A DNA stretch of 64,000 nucleotides from positions 744,001 through 808,000 of the forward strand of contig NW_026515540.1 in the NCBI RefSeq assembly GCF_014898815.1. Direction: 5' to 3'. The notes beneath the pieces were generated by a model. The model had not been told where the DNA came from and did not search any database. It worked only from the letters and a program-made list of their open reading frames with translations. Positions 50,601 to 60,725 of the stretch are shown here, piece after piece. This DNA is from Panonychus citri. Taxonomy: Eukaryota; Arthropoda; Arachnida; Trombidiformes; Tetranychidae. The stretch's first letter is position 1. Every line of letters begins with the position of its first letter. The translations under genes were made by a program, and so were the position numbers.

Positions 50601-53600
50601 TAATGAATTGTGCTCTACAACAAGATTGTGATTATTTGGACGGCAGTGCCTCTGGTCTACGTTTAAGGGGATTGGGTGATGTTAACGGTCTTGCTGCTGC
50701 CATTTTACCTTTGAGCATGAAATTTTGCCGTCGCCTTGGAATCGGTGGTAATGCTGGTGTCTTACAATTTACTTACACTTGTTTACAGGATCACCTGATT
50801 TGGGAAAATATGGGCTTTTGGGAATCAACTTTCTATCAGAATGTTGAACAAGAAGTTACATCTTTATATGGATCAACCAAAGATACCCACCTAACACCAC
50901 TTGATATCGCCGCTGAGCAAATACGTTTAAAGCCAAAATTGAGTGAACAGCAAATTCAACAATATGCATCTAGTGAAGAATCAACTGTTTACAGTCAAGC
51001 AGTTGATTATACTCATCAAATTGTTTCCCTTAAAATACCTCTTGATATTGGTTTTCATGAGAAGAATACTCGAAGTGCAAAATTAAATAATTCATCGGTT
51101 GAAGGAGGTCATCATAGTGATACCAATTCAAATTTTACCGGTGGTGGTGCTCGTCGGGAAAGTTATCGAGATGATAAAGATCATGAAAAGGAGACTCGAG
51201 ATTTTGACAATGAAAGTGGTTTTGAGGAAGGATCTAATGGTAAAGGTCACGCTGCCGTTTCTGAGATTAGTGTTAATGTTATTAAATTTTTGGGAAGATT
51301 TATTGATAAAGTTTGCACTGATGGTGGTGTTTCTGAAGATCATATCAAATCACTTCATTCAATGATACCTGATATAGTTGCCATTCATTGTAACACCCTT
51401 GATGCAATTTACAAAGAGAGTAAAAATATACCTCCCGTCACAAAGCCTAAGATAATTACACCAAGTTTACTACCGGGTGAGGATTTGGTCATGAAAAGTT
51501 TAAGAGCCTACCTGATACCTGATGGTCGAGATGAAGTTCTTGGATCAGCGGTCAGTGGTTCAAGTGTCACACAAATTCCCCAGTCAATAGGTGGACCTGT
51601 TCTTCTGCCCGCTGAAGGAGCCATTTTCCTAACCAATTATCGAGTAATTTTCAGAGGTCGTCCATGTGACCAATATGCGGCGGAAAATGTAATCGTTCGA
51701 AGTTTTCCAATTTCCACTCTGGTCAAGGAAAAGAAAGTGAACATTTCCTCCAAGTATCTGATAGAAACCATTGACCAGTGTATTCAAGAGGGTTTACAGT
51801 TGAGGTCAAACATTTTCGAGTTGATGAAGATCGCTTTTGATGAAGAGGTTTCCTCGGAAGACATTGAAACTTTAAGAAAAATGATCAACAAGGCTCGAAC
51901 TCCACCCAATGTATTCCATATGTTTGCCTTTACCTCTCAAATTGCAATGTCACACCAGTTGAGTTTGTTGAATTTACAAAAACAGAAGGAAAAAAGTAGC
52001 ACCTTTAAAGGGATGGCTAAGAAAACGCTCATGCGAACCGCTCAAATGGCCGGAATCAAAAATCTTAAATCAAAATATCGTAAAAGTAAATATCTTATGC
52101 CAGCTTCCGGGATTTATGGTTCAAAAACATTAACTCCAGGTTATAATCGTCAATCAATGATTGATTCAGGGGACGAGAAATCAGTCTCTGATGATATATC
52201 AATCAACAGTGATTCATCTCATGTTCACTCAACATCAACTTTACCACCTTTATCCAGTTCCTCGGTTGTTGGTAGTAACGTTGATGTACATCTCTCACCT
52301 GTTAACCCGAAAGACTCACGAATACTCAAGAAATTGACTGAATTAAGCTACGTCAAGGATTACCAAAGATTAGGATTAGGATCTGTGAAAGATATTCTCT
52401 CACCAAATGGTGTAAACAGTTATTCTGGTTTAACCTCGCCCACTTCCTCTAAAAGTTTCAAAGCCTCAAATTTAAACAATAGTACCTCTTCCTCCTCATC
52501 CTGTGAAGGTTTCAGAATAAGTTCAGTCAATTCATCATACTCGGTGGCTGGTACATATCCTGCATTCCTTGCGGTACCCGCCTCAGTTTCTGATGACAGT
52601 TTACAAAGATTAAGTCGATGTTACAAATTTTGTCGTTTTCCAGTCATCGTTTGGAAACATCCAACATCCAAAGGTTTATTACTCAGAGCCTCGTCTTTCC
52701 ATGGTAAAGGAGGAATCAACAATACAACCACCTTGTCTAGTGATCTTTCAACTTTCAGCACTCGAAAATGTATTTACATTTTCGGTGAAAATGGTTTAAT
52801 TAAATCAGCCCAATCTGATAATCAGTCAAATATGATTGAATTTGTTCCCATCGAGTATCATGAGGTACGACAAGTTAAGCAAAGCTTTAAGAAATTGATG
52901 AAAGCCTGTTGTCCATCAAGTTGTTTAACTGACCCAGAGCAAAGTTTCATCCGTCAAGTGGAAAACAGTGAATGGTTAAATCAATTACAAACAATTATGA
53001 GAATTTCTAGTACAATTATTGATTTGATTGATTTACAAGGATCAACTGTAACATTTTGTCTGGAAGATGATTTAGATTTGGTTCCACAAATTGTTTCAAT
53101 TGCTGAGCTTTGCTTGGATCCATATTATCGGACTTTTGAAGGTTTTAGGGTTCTCATAGAGAAAGAGTGGCTCGCTTTTGGTCATCGTTTCAGTCATCGA
53201 TCAAATCATACTGCCCAAACGATTACTTCCGGTTTCGCTCCAATATTTCTACAATTTTTGGACATTGTCCATCAGATTATGAGACAATTTCCTCTCTCTT
53301 TCCAATTCAATGAATATTATCTTCGCTTTGTTGCCTATCATTATGTTTCCGGTCGATTTAGAACTTTCCTTTTAGATAGTGAGGCTGAAAGAGCGAAATA
53401 TGGTTGGCCTTTGGAAGATGCAACCAGAAAATATTCTGATTTTACCGATGATGATTACGAATATGGCCTGGATGATGACGTTTTATCTGGATCTACGAAC
53501 GGAACTCTAACATCTCACACCGTTAATGGATTAGATATAAAGAGTACATCTTTCTGGGACTATGCTGAAAGAATCTGGAACAAAAGTCCAATATTTTTCA

Positions 53601-54169
53601 ATTTTTACTACATTCCAACAAGTTATCTTTGCCCCGAATCCAGTTTGTGTGTCCTTCGACCTTATTGTAGTATAAGTAACCTCAAAGTTTGGGACTACTA
53701 CCTGACGGAGCAATTAAACCATGGACCTAGTTATGATTTTGAAGTAGTTCAATATGAGAAACAGCGAAGAGAGGAGATTGAGGCCACCGAGCAGAATAAA
53801 GACAAATCAAAGAGAACCATAATCAACGCTTCGTATGACTGTACAACCCATTTCCAGGCCAATTGTTTCGAGGAAATGTTGGAAAAGGTTAAAAACATGG
53901 AAATGGAATTGGGTAAACTAAACGGACACCAACAAAAATGGCAGAGTATCTGGGATCGGATGGAGATACCTGTTATTAATTCATCAAACAAGATGATTAA
54001 CTCAAATGAATTGATCAATCGACAGGGATCCATAAAAAGTCAAATATTAGGTCGTTATGCACGAACAGTACATCATAAGAAAAATACACTCGACCTGAAG
54101 AAACTATTCTCAAAGCGTCTAAAACAAAAGTCTAATCATCCTAAATTAAATGACATTTACCTTCAGTGA
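47602..54169 (+). CDS. Sbf: Sbf / MTMR5-MTMR13 SET-binding factor, DENN-GRAM pseudophosphatase
   Basis: Nine exons: 47,602-47,656; 47,813-47,898; 48,014-48,310; 48,602-48,701; 48,814-49,361; 49,452-49,565; 49,679-49,807; 49,880-49,978; 50,144-54,169. All have GT/AG borders and matching phases, giving about 1,817 residues. Order of domains: tripartite DENN at the N-terminus (LQRFPENDWPD, GLELFCQPLGW, TPTPFIMGV type blocks; RGTPYRTSDLFDE), SBF2 region near residue 560 (NSARRLEVMRNCI), GRAM near 960 (LLPAEGAIFLTNYRVIF), and a myotubularin domain from about 1,150 to 1,600 (EKEWLAFGHRFSHR). The active-site loop reads FCLEDDLDLVPQ: catalytic Cys and Arg positions are both Leu, so it is a dead phosphatase. 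Family members activate Rab GTPases through DENN and bind active myotubularins. The protein ends at YLQ without the C-terminal PH domain seen in human and fly proteins. No frame errors are seen. Confidence 0.95.
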
Positions 54170-55879
54170 AAACAATGATGATTATCATCATTAAATCACA
54201 TAAGCATCACATCAAAACCCCGAACATCATAATCACCGCAATCGTTTTCCCGTTTCCCGTTCCTCGTTCATTGTTTTTGTTTTGATTGTTTTTTTTTGTT
54301 TGCTCACAGTTCAAATGGACCTTATCATCCTCTCTCTCATCATCATCATCTTTCTCTCATTCTCTTATCTTCCTGGCTCTATCATTCTTGACAATCTCAT
54401 CAATATTATTATCTTAATTCCCAATTCCTCTTCCATCATCAATTTTCACTCAATTGCCATCACTCGAATCACTTTCTCTTCCTCTCTCTCTCTCTCTCTT
54501 TCTCCCTTATTCCTTCAACTCTATAAATATGTATGTGTACAAAAATTATTACTATTATTATTATTGATCGAAGAAAAATGATATTAAAAAGAAACAATTA
54601 ACTTAATTGTTGCCACTAATTATTATAAAAAAAAGAGACTGAATTGAAACTGAACCTGGTAAGAGGAGAGTAACTTTCGACTGTCACCAAATGAGCTAAT
54701 TTCTTGCTCTCTCACTGATTATTACTAAATGACAGTGATTTATATTGTAGTTTTGTTGAATAAGATTGTTGGAATACCAATGTAATAACAACAATCAACA
54801 ATAATCAACAACAATCAAAAGGTAAGGCTTCATTTATTAAGGTCACTTTATAAGGTATCTCAATGGAATCTGCAGTTTCTATTATCATCAATTGATTGCA
54901 AAGGTTTCTTCATCTTCTTAATCATGATGATGATTATTATCATCTTTGATTTACCTTGTAATTAAACTAGGCCATAATCATTCAAACTTGATTTCAATTG
55001 TTTTGACACTAAATAAGATTAAGGCTTTGAATTAAGTGATTAAGGGTGAGGAGATGGACACAATCAAATTGTTTAACTAAATTAACTGTTCATCTCTTTC
55101 ATATTGATCAGATTATTAATAGTTTTTTTTGTTGTTTAATGTTGATGAATTAACGTTTCCTGTTTAAAATGGTTGAATTTAATTGTTGACAATTAACTTA
55201 TTACGATGTCAATCAAGTTTAAAGTTGTGGTTAAAAAATAAACTCATTCTGTTGACAGATGATGAGGATGATAAACCAAAAGAGACTTGATTTGACACTT
55301 AATCCATTCACTTGATCCTCTTTCATCCTCATCTTCATCTTCATCTGCATGTCAAGTCTCGTGCTTAAGAAACAGATTTAACTGTTAATCCATTTAATCA
55401 CTTTTCTTGGCTTAACTGTTGTTTTTGTCTCCATCACAATGAACAAATTGCCTCTTCTCTTAATCAATCATTGATTCATGAATAACAATTACAATTGTCT
55501 CTTAATTATCCAACTAAAACCTAAGTTGTTTTCACTAAGAACTAAATCTTAACCATATTGATATTAATTTTACTATTGTGATTAACTGATTCTTCTTGGT
55601 TTTAATCTTTCACTTCATTGAAAAAAATTTACTTCATTGGCAACAATAAGGATAAGATGTATTCTAACAATGGTTGTAAAAAGTTTACCCTCTTTTTCAT
55701 TCATTAATTTAATCCACTGATTTATCAATGAAACCACAGAAATTCAAACCACTTTGTTCATGATCAGAATTACTCAGTATCGAATGAACTAATTCATGAT
55801 GTCACATGATTCGAACCATATGAACATTTGATAACAATTCCATTTCCATATTAGGATTAAGATCATTTATTCGTGGAAA
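54170..55879. other. Intergenic region between Sbf and the gypsy element
   Basis: AT-rich with CT and ATC runs; includes the Sbf 3' flank. I searched for a PH-domain exon by eye and saw none. No other gene is visible. Confidence 0.5.
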
Positions 55880-55883
55880 TACA
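55880..55883. repeat. 4-bp target-site duplication TACA, left
   Basis: TACA directly precedes the left LTR and is repeated directly after the right LTR at 60,722-60,725, as expected for a Ty3/gypsy insertion. Confidence 0.8.
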
Positions 55884-56205
55884 TATAATAACTTCGGTTA
55901 TTATTCAGAGAAAACAGAAAACAGAATAACAGAATAACAGAAAACAGAAAAACTGATAAACAAGAATTTTTAATGTTGACACTTGGTTAATCAAAATCCA
56001 ATTAATTTAATCAAATTGATTACGTGTAGTTATAAGAATCTTAATTATTGTTTAACAACAATTAGAATTTAAATCAACAGTTAAACATATCCAATGTAAA
56101 TTTATCATAGAGAAAGAAAGAGAAAAAGAAAGAGGAGAGAAAGGGAAAGATTGTGTTGATTGTTTCTCTTTCCTCATAAAATGATAATATCTCTTCATCA
56201 TTACA
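55884..56205 (-). repeat. 3' LTR of the gypsy element
   Basis: 322 bp; on the minus strand it begins TGTAATGATG and ends TTATTATA. It matches 60,401-60,721 except for one T. An imperfect internal palindrome (ataataacttcggttattat) sits at the end of the LTR. Confidence 0.95.
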
Positions 56206-56216
56206 TCCCCACCCTT
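56206..56216 (-). promoter_or_regulatory. Polypurine tract
   Basis: Minus-strand AAGGGTGGGGA lies directly before the 3' LTR, the expected position for the plus-strand DNA primer of reverse transcription. Confidence 0.8.
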
Positions 56217-56371
56217 AAGATTGAACCGGACAGGGAATCTGACCAAATGATTCTGATGAGAAAACAATAACCAATAATAATATTTACCAATAAGAATAAC
56301 CAATGATTTAAAATAATAATAATAATAAATAATTGTAAAAGTTTAGGTAAAAATAAGCCCTTCGAGTTGAA

Positions 56372-59300
56372 TTAAGAATCTGAATATTGAGCAGGAAGTA
56401 AATGTCGTGAATGAACTTGTTGAACAAATTCAGGCGATTCTGATGTTACAACTTCGTAAATATTAGTTCCAGTTTTACTCAGAATACGAAACGGACCAAA
56501 ATAGTTCTGATCTAATTTTCGTTTGTTAATACCAGCCAAGTTTTTCAGATACACCTTTTCACCTGGAGAAAATTCATAATTATTATGCTTTTCATTATAA
56601 ATTTCAGCATTTTTGTTATGATTAGCAATAGAATTTTGAAAAGCTATTGATCGAGCTTCAGTTAATTCAGTAAATTCAATATCTAAACAATTTTCAGGTT
56701 TAGTTCCGTTTAACAAATAATAAGGTGTAAATCCAGTAACAGAATGAGGTGAGTGATTATATTCATCAACTGATCGTTGTAAATATTTGATCCAACCATA
56801 GTGATAATTATTCGAAATCATTTTGATTCGAATTTTGTCAACAATAGTATTACCCACACGTTCACATAGACCATTACATTGAGGTGAAGCTTTCGGAATA
56901 AAAATAATATTAATATTTAAATGATTAAGATAATCAGCAAATTCATTTGAAGTCAGAGCAGTATATTTATCAGCCAATACAGTTTCAGGTTTTCCAAAGA
57001 TAATAATTTTGTTCATCAATGAGATGAATTCAGATGCAGTTTGATGTTGAGAAGCAATAGCCCAGACGAAACGAGTAAAATGGTCAACAGCAATATGAAT
57101 ATATCGTTTCTTAGATTTGTAATTATTAAGTCCACAAATTGTATCAACAGCGACAATTTGAAATGGTACATCAGCTGGTCCAAATTGACCTAATTCAGCG
57201 ATCAGCTTAACTCGCCTTGTTTTCCCAAGTTGACAAGGTTTACAATTATTCACAAATTGGATCACATCCTCTGTTAATTTTGACCAGGTAAATCTCCAGC
57301 TGATAATAGTTATCATTTTCCTGATTCCAATGTGACCAAATTGATTATGTACAGTTTCCAACAGTTTCAGCTTCAGCGATTCAGGTAATATTAATTTTCC
57401 TTTTCGATTTTTATCCATCTTATAATAAAGTCCATCAGAGTTAATCAGCAGTTTATCAGCATCAGCAAGTGTCAATTGTTCAGCTTTCAATTCAGCAACA
57501 GCGATAAAGTTAACCAGCTTAATTGGATAATCAGTTTCAACAGCAAGTACAGGATCACGTGACAGATAATCAGCTTCAGCGTTTTCTTTTCCTGGTCGAT
57601 ATTTGATATCAAAATCATATTGTCCCAAGAAAAATGCCCAAGAAAATAATCGAGAGTTCGGTTTATCAATTTTACGAATCGATTTCAGCGCAATATGATC
57701 AGTGATAACAGTAAATTTTCTATTATAAAGATAATGATGCCAGAATTTGATTGATTCGACCACGGCCAGACATTCAAGGTGAGTTACAGGGTAATTGATT
57801 TGGTAATTTGTTAACTTTTTTGAAAAGTAACCAATCGGGTGTAACTTGTTATTGTCATCAGGCTGCTTAAGAACAGCTCCTAGCCCAATTTTGCTTGCAT
57901 CAGTTTCTAATATCAGATCAGCGTTTGGATTATAAATTTGAAGAATAGGGTCAGAGGTTAATAATAATTTGATTTGATCGAAAGCTTGTTGACAATCACA
58001 TGTCCAATCAAATTTTGAATCTTTTCTCAGTAAATTATGAATCGGTTCTAATATTTGAGTAATATTATTAATGAACTTTCGATTGTAATTAACTTTACCA
58101 AGAAAACGTCGAACATCTTTTAAACATTTAGGTGGTTTAAGTTCGAGAATCGAATTGATATTATTGTTCAGAGGATAAATATGGTTAGGAGATAAACGAT
58201 AACCCAGGTAATTTACAGTTGTTTGAAATAGTTGCGATTTATCAAAATTCAATTTGATATTTTCCTTTTTTACAGCAGATAATAATTGTGATAAATGATT
58301 AATATGAATATTAGAATCGGGTGAAAAGACGATAATATCATCCATATAATTGTGACAGAAATTAGTTAATGAATATTTTTCAAGTACGTTTCGAATTGTT
58401 CGTTGAAATATCGCAGGAGCATTTTTCAGGCCGAAAGGCATAACTAGCCATTCGAAATGACCATTCTGAGTTACAAAAGCGGTCTTGGGAATGTCACTTT
58501 CTCTAACTTTGATATGCCAAAAACCTGACCTGATATCAAAAATACTAAAGCATTTACTATTATGTAAACGATCAATAATATCTTCTATCCTTGGCATCGG
58601 ATATTTATCAGGTAAAATTTTATCATTCAATTTACGATAATCTATACAAAATCTTGTTTTCGCATTGTCTTCTTTTTTGAAAGCTAAGGTAACAGGAGAA
58701 GCGTAAGGTGAGTATGATGGGCGGATGAGATTATTGAGTAAAAGAGATTGAACTTCAGAGTTAATTGTTTCATGATTAGTTGATCGATAAGGTTTTGAAT
58801 TAATGGGAATATTAGTTATTAGTTCGATGATACACTCAGCATTGGGAATACAACCAATATCAAATTTTGATTCAGCGAAACAAGTTTGGTAACTTGTTAA
58901 AAGTTTAACAATTTCAGCATTCGTATCATTCAATTTACTAATAATATTAATATGTAAATTATCAGGAAGATCATTCGGTGGGGGAATTAAGCTAATTGTT
59001 GTTGGTAGCTCAGGATTGGTTGATTGTTGGGTAATATGATAACCAGAGTCACATTGTAGATTAAACATCCAAATAGAATCTAATCCAAGAAGAATATCAA
59101 TAGGAAGAGAATCAGAAATATAAACATAAATAGAATTTGTAATTAACCCAATTGTTAATTTGATTTTGCTCAGACTTGAAATTTGACCAACTCCTATTAT
59201 CGTAGAAAAGTTTAATGATTTTAAATTAATTGATTCAGTTCCTAATTTTTTTATTATTGATTCACTTATAAGAGAAATATTCGAACCAGGATCATATAAG

Positions 59301-59374
59301 ATCGAAACTTCATTCGAGTTGATAATTCCCTTAATAATAATATGAGATGGTTTAGTTTCAAGTCGACCATTCAG
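56372..59374 (-). CDS. pol: Gypsy Pol: protease, reverse transcriptase, RNase H, integrase
   Basis: About 1,000 codons in the -1 frame relative to gag, entered at the slippery site at 59,374-59,380. Protease comes first: an aspartic motif near residue 28 reads YDPGSN (DPG where most relatives have DSG or DTG) and a later ILLGLDSI block. Reverse transcriptase has the catalytic YMDD near residue 343. RNase H has LETDAS near 490. Integrase shows an HHCC zinc site (HNQFGH and CKPCQ) near 680-715 and the D,D(35)E triad near residues 744, 802 and 838, then a GPY/F-type module (YFGPFRI). No chromodomain is seen. The frame has no stops, so the product may be active. An internal ATG at 59,068 is probably not the natural start because it would remove the protease. 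Confidence 0.95.
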   Translation of the reverse strand: MNGRLETKPSHIIIKGIINSNEVSILYDPGSNISLISESIIKKLGTESINLKSLNFSTIIGVGQISSLSKIKLTIGLITNSIYVYISDSLPIDILLGLDSIWMFNLQCDSGYHITQQSTNPELPTTISLIPPPNDLPDNLHINIISKLNDTNAEIVKLLTSYQTCFAESKFDIGCIPNAECIIELITNIPINSKPYRSTNHETINSEVQSLLLNNLIRPSYSPYASPVTLAFKKEDNAKTRFCIDYRKLNDKILPDKYPMPRIEDIIDRLHNSKCFSIFDIRSGFWHIKVRESDIPKTAFVTQNGHFEWLVMPFGLKNAPAIFQRTIRNVLEKYSLTNFCHNYMDDIIVFSPDSNIHINHLSQLLSAVKKENIKLNFDKSQLFQTTVNYLGYRLSPNHIYPLNNNINSILELKPPKCLKDVRRFLGKVNYNRKFINNITQILEPIHNLLRKDSKFDWTCDCQQAFDQIKLLLTSDPILQIYNPNADLILETDASKIGLGAVLKQPDDNNKLHPIGYFSKKLTNYQINYPVTHLECLAVVESIKFWHHYLYNRKFTVITDHIALKSIRKIDKPNSRLFSWAFFLGQYDFDIKYRPGKENAEADYLSRDPVLAVETDYPIKLVNFIAVAELKAEQLTLADADKLLINSDGLYYKMDKNRKGKLILPESLKLKLLETVHNQFGHIGIRKMITIISWRFTWSKLTEDVIQFVNNCKPCQLGKTRRVKLIAELGQFGPADVPFQIVAVDTICGLNNYKSKKRYIHIAVDHFTRFVWAIASQHQTASEFISLMNKIIIFGKPETVLADKYTALTSNEFADYLNHLNINIIFIPKASPQCNGLCERVGNTIVDKIRIKMISNNYHYGWIKYLQRSVDEYNHSPHSVTGFTPYYLLNGTKPENCLDIEFTELTEARSIAFQNSIANHNKNAEIYNEKHNNYEFSPGEKVYLKNLAGINKRKLDQNYFGPFRILSKTGTNIYEVVTSESPEFVQQVHSRHLLPAQYSDS

Positions 59375-60163
59375 TTTAAATGAATGGATTGAGAATCATT
59401 TGGATGATTATCATCTACAGAATTAGATGATTGTTGAACATAATTAACTTTTCGTTGAGGTTGATGATGATTGTGATGATGATTATTATTATGATTGTTG
59501 TTATGATGATGAGGTTGATGTTGATTTTGTCTCTCTTGTCTGATTGGACAATCTTCTTTCCAATGCATTTGATTTGGCTTACCTGCATTTTCACATATCC
59601 AACAAGCTGATTTTGGTGGTCGCTTGACAAATTGTCTATTTTCATTATTATTATTATTTCTATTATTAATAATAGATGGAAATCGATTACCTTGATTTCT
59701 GTTAAATTTACCTTGATTATGATGATAACTTGGTAGCTGATTTTCAGCTGATTTTGCAATCGCAAAGAATTGATCATAAGTATTAATTCGATGACCTAGA
59801 AAACAATTTCGAAGTTGATCATTCAGACCTTCGATAAGAAGAACAACAGCTTGAGATTCAGACAATAAAGCTAAATTAGCTAATCTTCGTTTCTCTTCAA
59901 AATATTCAGTAACATTTTTCTTGTGATGAAACTTCAATCTTACGCATTCCTCAAGTGGTTCAATAGCTTTTATCCCAAACCTATTAATAAGTTTCGACTT
60001 AATTGTGAACCAATCACAATTATCTCTTTCATAGAGATAAAAGTTCAGAGCGTCACCATCTAAATACTCATTTAGTAAGTCAGTTCGGTGAGAGTGAAAT
60101 TGATGGTGAAGATTCAGCTGAATAATAGTTAGATGTTGATGGTTGTTCGTCTCCACTTTCCAT
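59371..60163 (-). CDS. gag: Gypsy Gag, start disrupted
   Basis: The main frame covers 59,371-60,156 and includes a capsid-like part (YLDGDALNFYLYE and WFTIKSKLINRFG) and a zinc knuckle CWICENAGKPNQMHWKEDC. The knuckle spacing is C-X2-C-X9-H-X4-C, longer than the usual C-X2-C-X4-H-X4-C. The tail is rich in His and Asn. This frame has no ATG upstream of the zinc knuckle. An ATG at 60,161-60,163 opens another frame for 27 codons with a plausible polar N-terminus and stops at about 60,080. An indel or internal deletion therefore seems to have joined the two parts out of frame. The region normally preceding the YLDGDAL-like block looks short. Gag ends in TGA directly after a slippery heptamer. Confidence 0.85.
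59374..59380 (-). promoter_or_regulatory. -1 ribosomal frameshift site T TTA AAC
   Basis: Minus-strand TTTAAAC lies in gag phase T-TTA-AAC directly before the gag TGA (59,371-59,373). The downstream pol frame is exactly -1. This is the canonical X-XXY-YYZ slippery pattern. A weak stem (ATGGT with ACCAT) begins about three bases after the heptamer. Confidence 0.85.
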
Positions 60164-60400
60164 GCTGATTATTGAAATTGAGAAAATTTAATTTTATTGA
60201 TAATTTTAATAATAATAATAATAATCAGAAAAGGAGAAAGAAAAAGAAAAAGAAAAAGATATAAAAGAAGCAAACAGAATCTAATTATCGCAATGAGCGA
60301 ATTCAGCAACAGCACAAATAGAGAAAAAATAATCAACAGAATTGATCAGAACCAACAAGATAATTAACAAAACACAGAATTGGACTTTATCCTGTCGACT

Positions 60401-60721
60401 TATAATAACTTCGGTTATTATTCAGAGAAAACAGAAAACAGAATAACAGAATAACAGAAAACAGAAAAACTGATAAACAAGAATTTTAATGTTGACACTT
60501 GGTTAATCAAAATCCAATTAATTTAATCAAATTGATTACGTGTAGTTATAAGAATCTTAATTATTGTTTAACAACAATTAGAATTTAAATCAACAGTTAA
60601 ACATATCCAATGTAAATTTATCATAGAGAAAGAAAGAGAAAAAGAAAGAGGAGAGAAAGGGAAAGATTGTGTTGATTGTTTCTCTTTCCTCATAAAATGA
60701 TAATATCTCTTCATCATTACA
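60401..60721 (-). repeat. 5' LTR of the gypsy element
   Basis: 321 bp, promoter-side LTR. The bases following it in the element (minus strand AGTCGACAGGATAAAG) do not begin with TGG, so an ordinary tRNA 3'-end primer site is not evident. Confidence 0.95.
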
Positions 60722-60725
60722 TACA
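60722..60725. repeat. 4-bp target-site duplication TACA, right
   Basis: Right copy of the insertion-site duplication. Confidence 0.8.

Larger units (their letters stand above)
55884..60721 (-). mobile_element. Ty3/gypsy LTR retrotransposon, full length, 4.8 kb
   Basis: Two LTRs of 322 and 321 bp in direct orientation enclose gag and pol reading on the minus strand. Domain order is protease, reverse transcriptase, RNase H, integrase, which places it in Ty3/gypsy and not copia. A 4-bp target duplication TACA flanks it. The LTRs differ by one T in a homopolymer, so the insertion is recent. A purine tract AAGGGTGGGGA (plus 56,206-56,216) abuts the 3' LTR. No envelope frame exists in the 166 bases between pol and the 3' LTR. 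Pol is open throughout, but gag lacks an in-frame ATG, so this copy may depend on another for Gag. Confidence 0.96.

Noticed and set aside
56206..56371. Envelope gene between pol and the 3' LTR
   Set aside because: Only 166 bases are available and no frame is open; the element is envelope-less.
57487..57669. 60-codon minus-strand frame inside pol
   Set aside because: Alternate-frame shadow of the gypsy Pol coding region.
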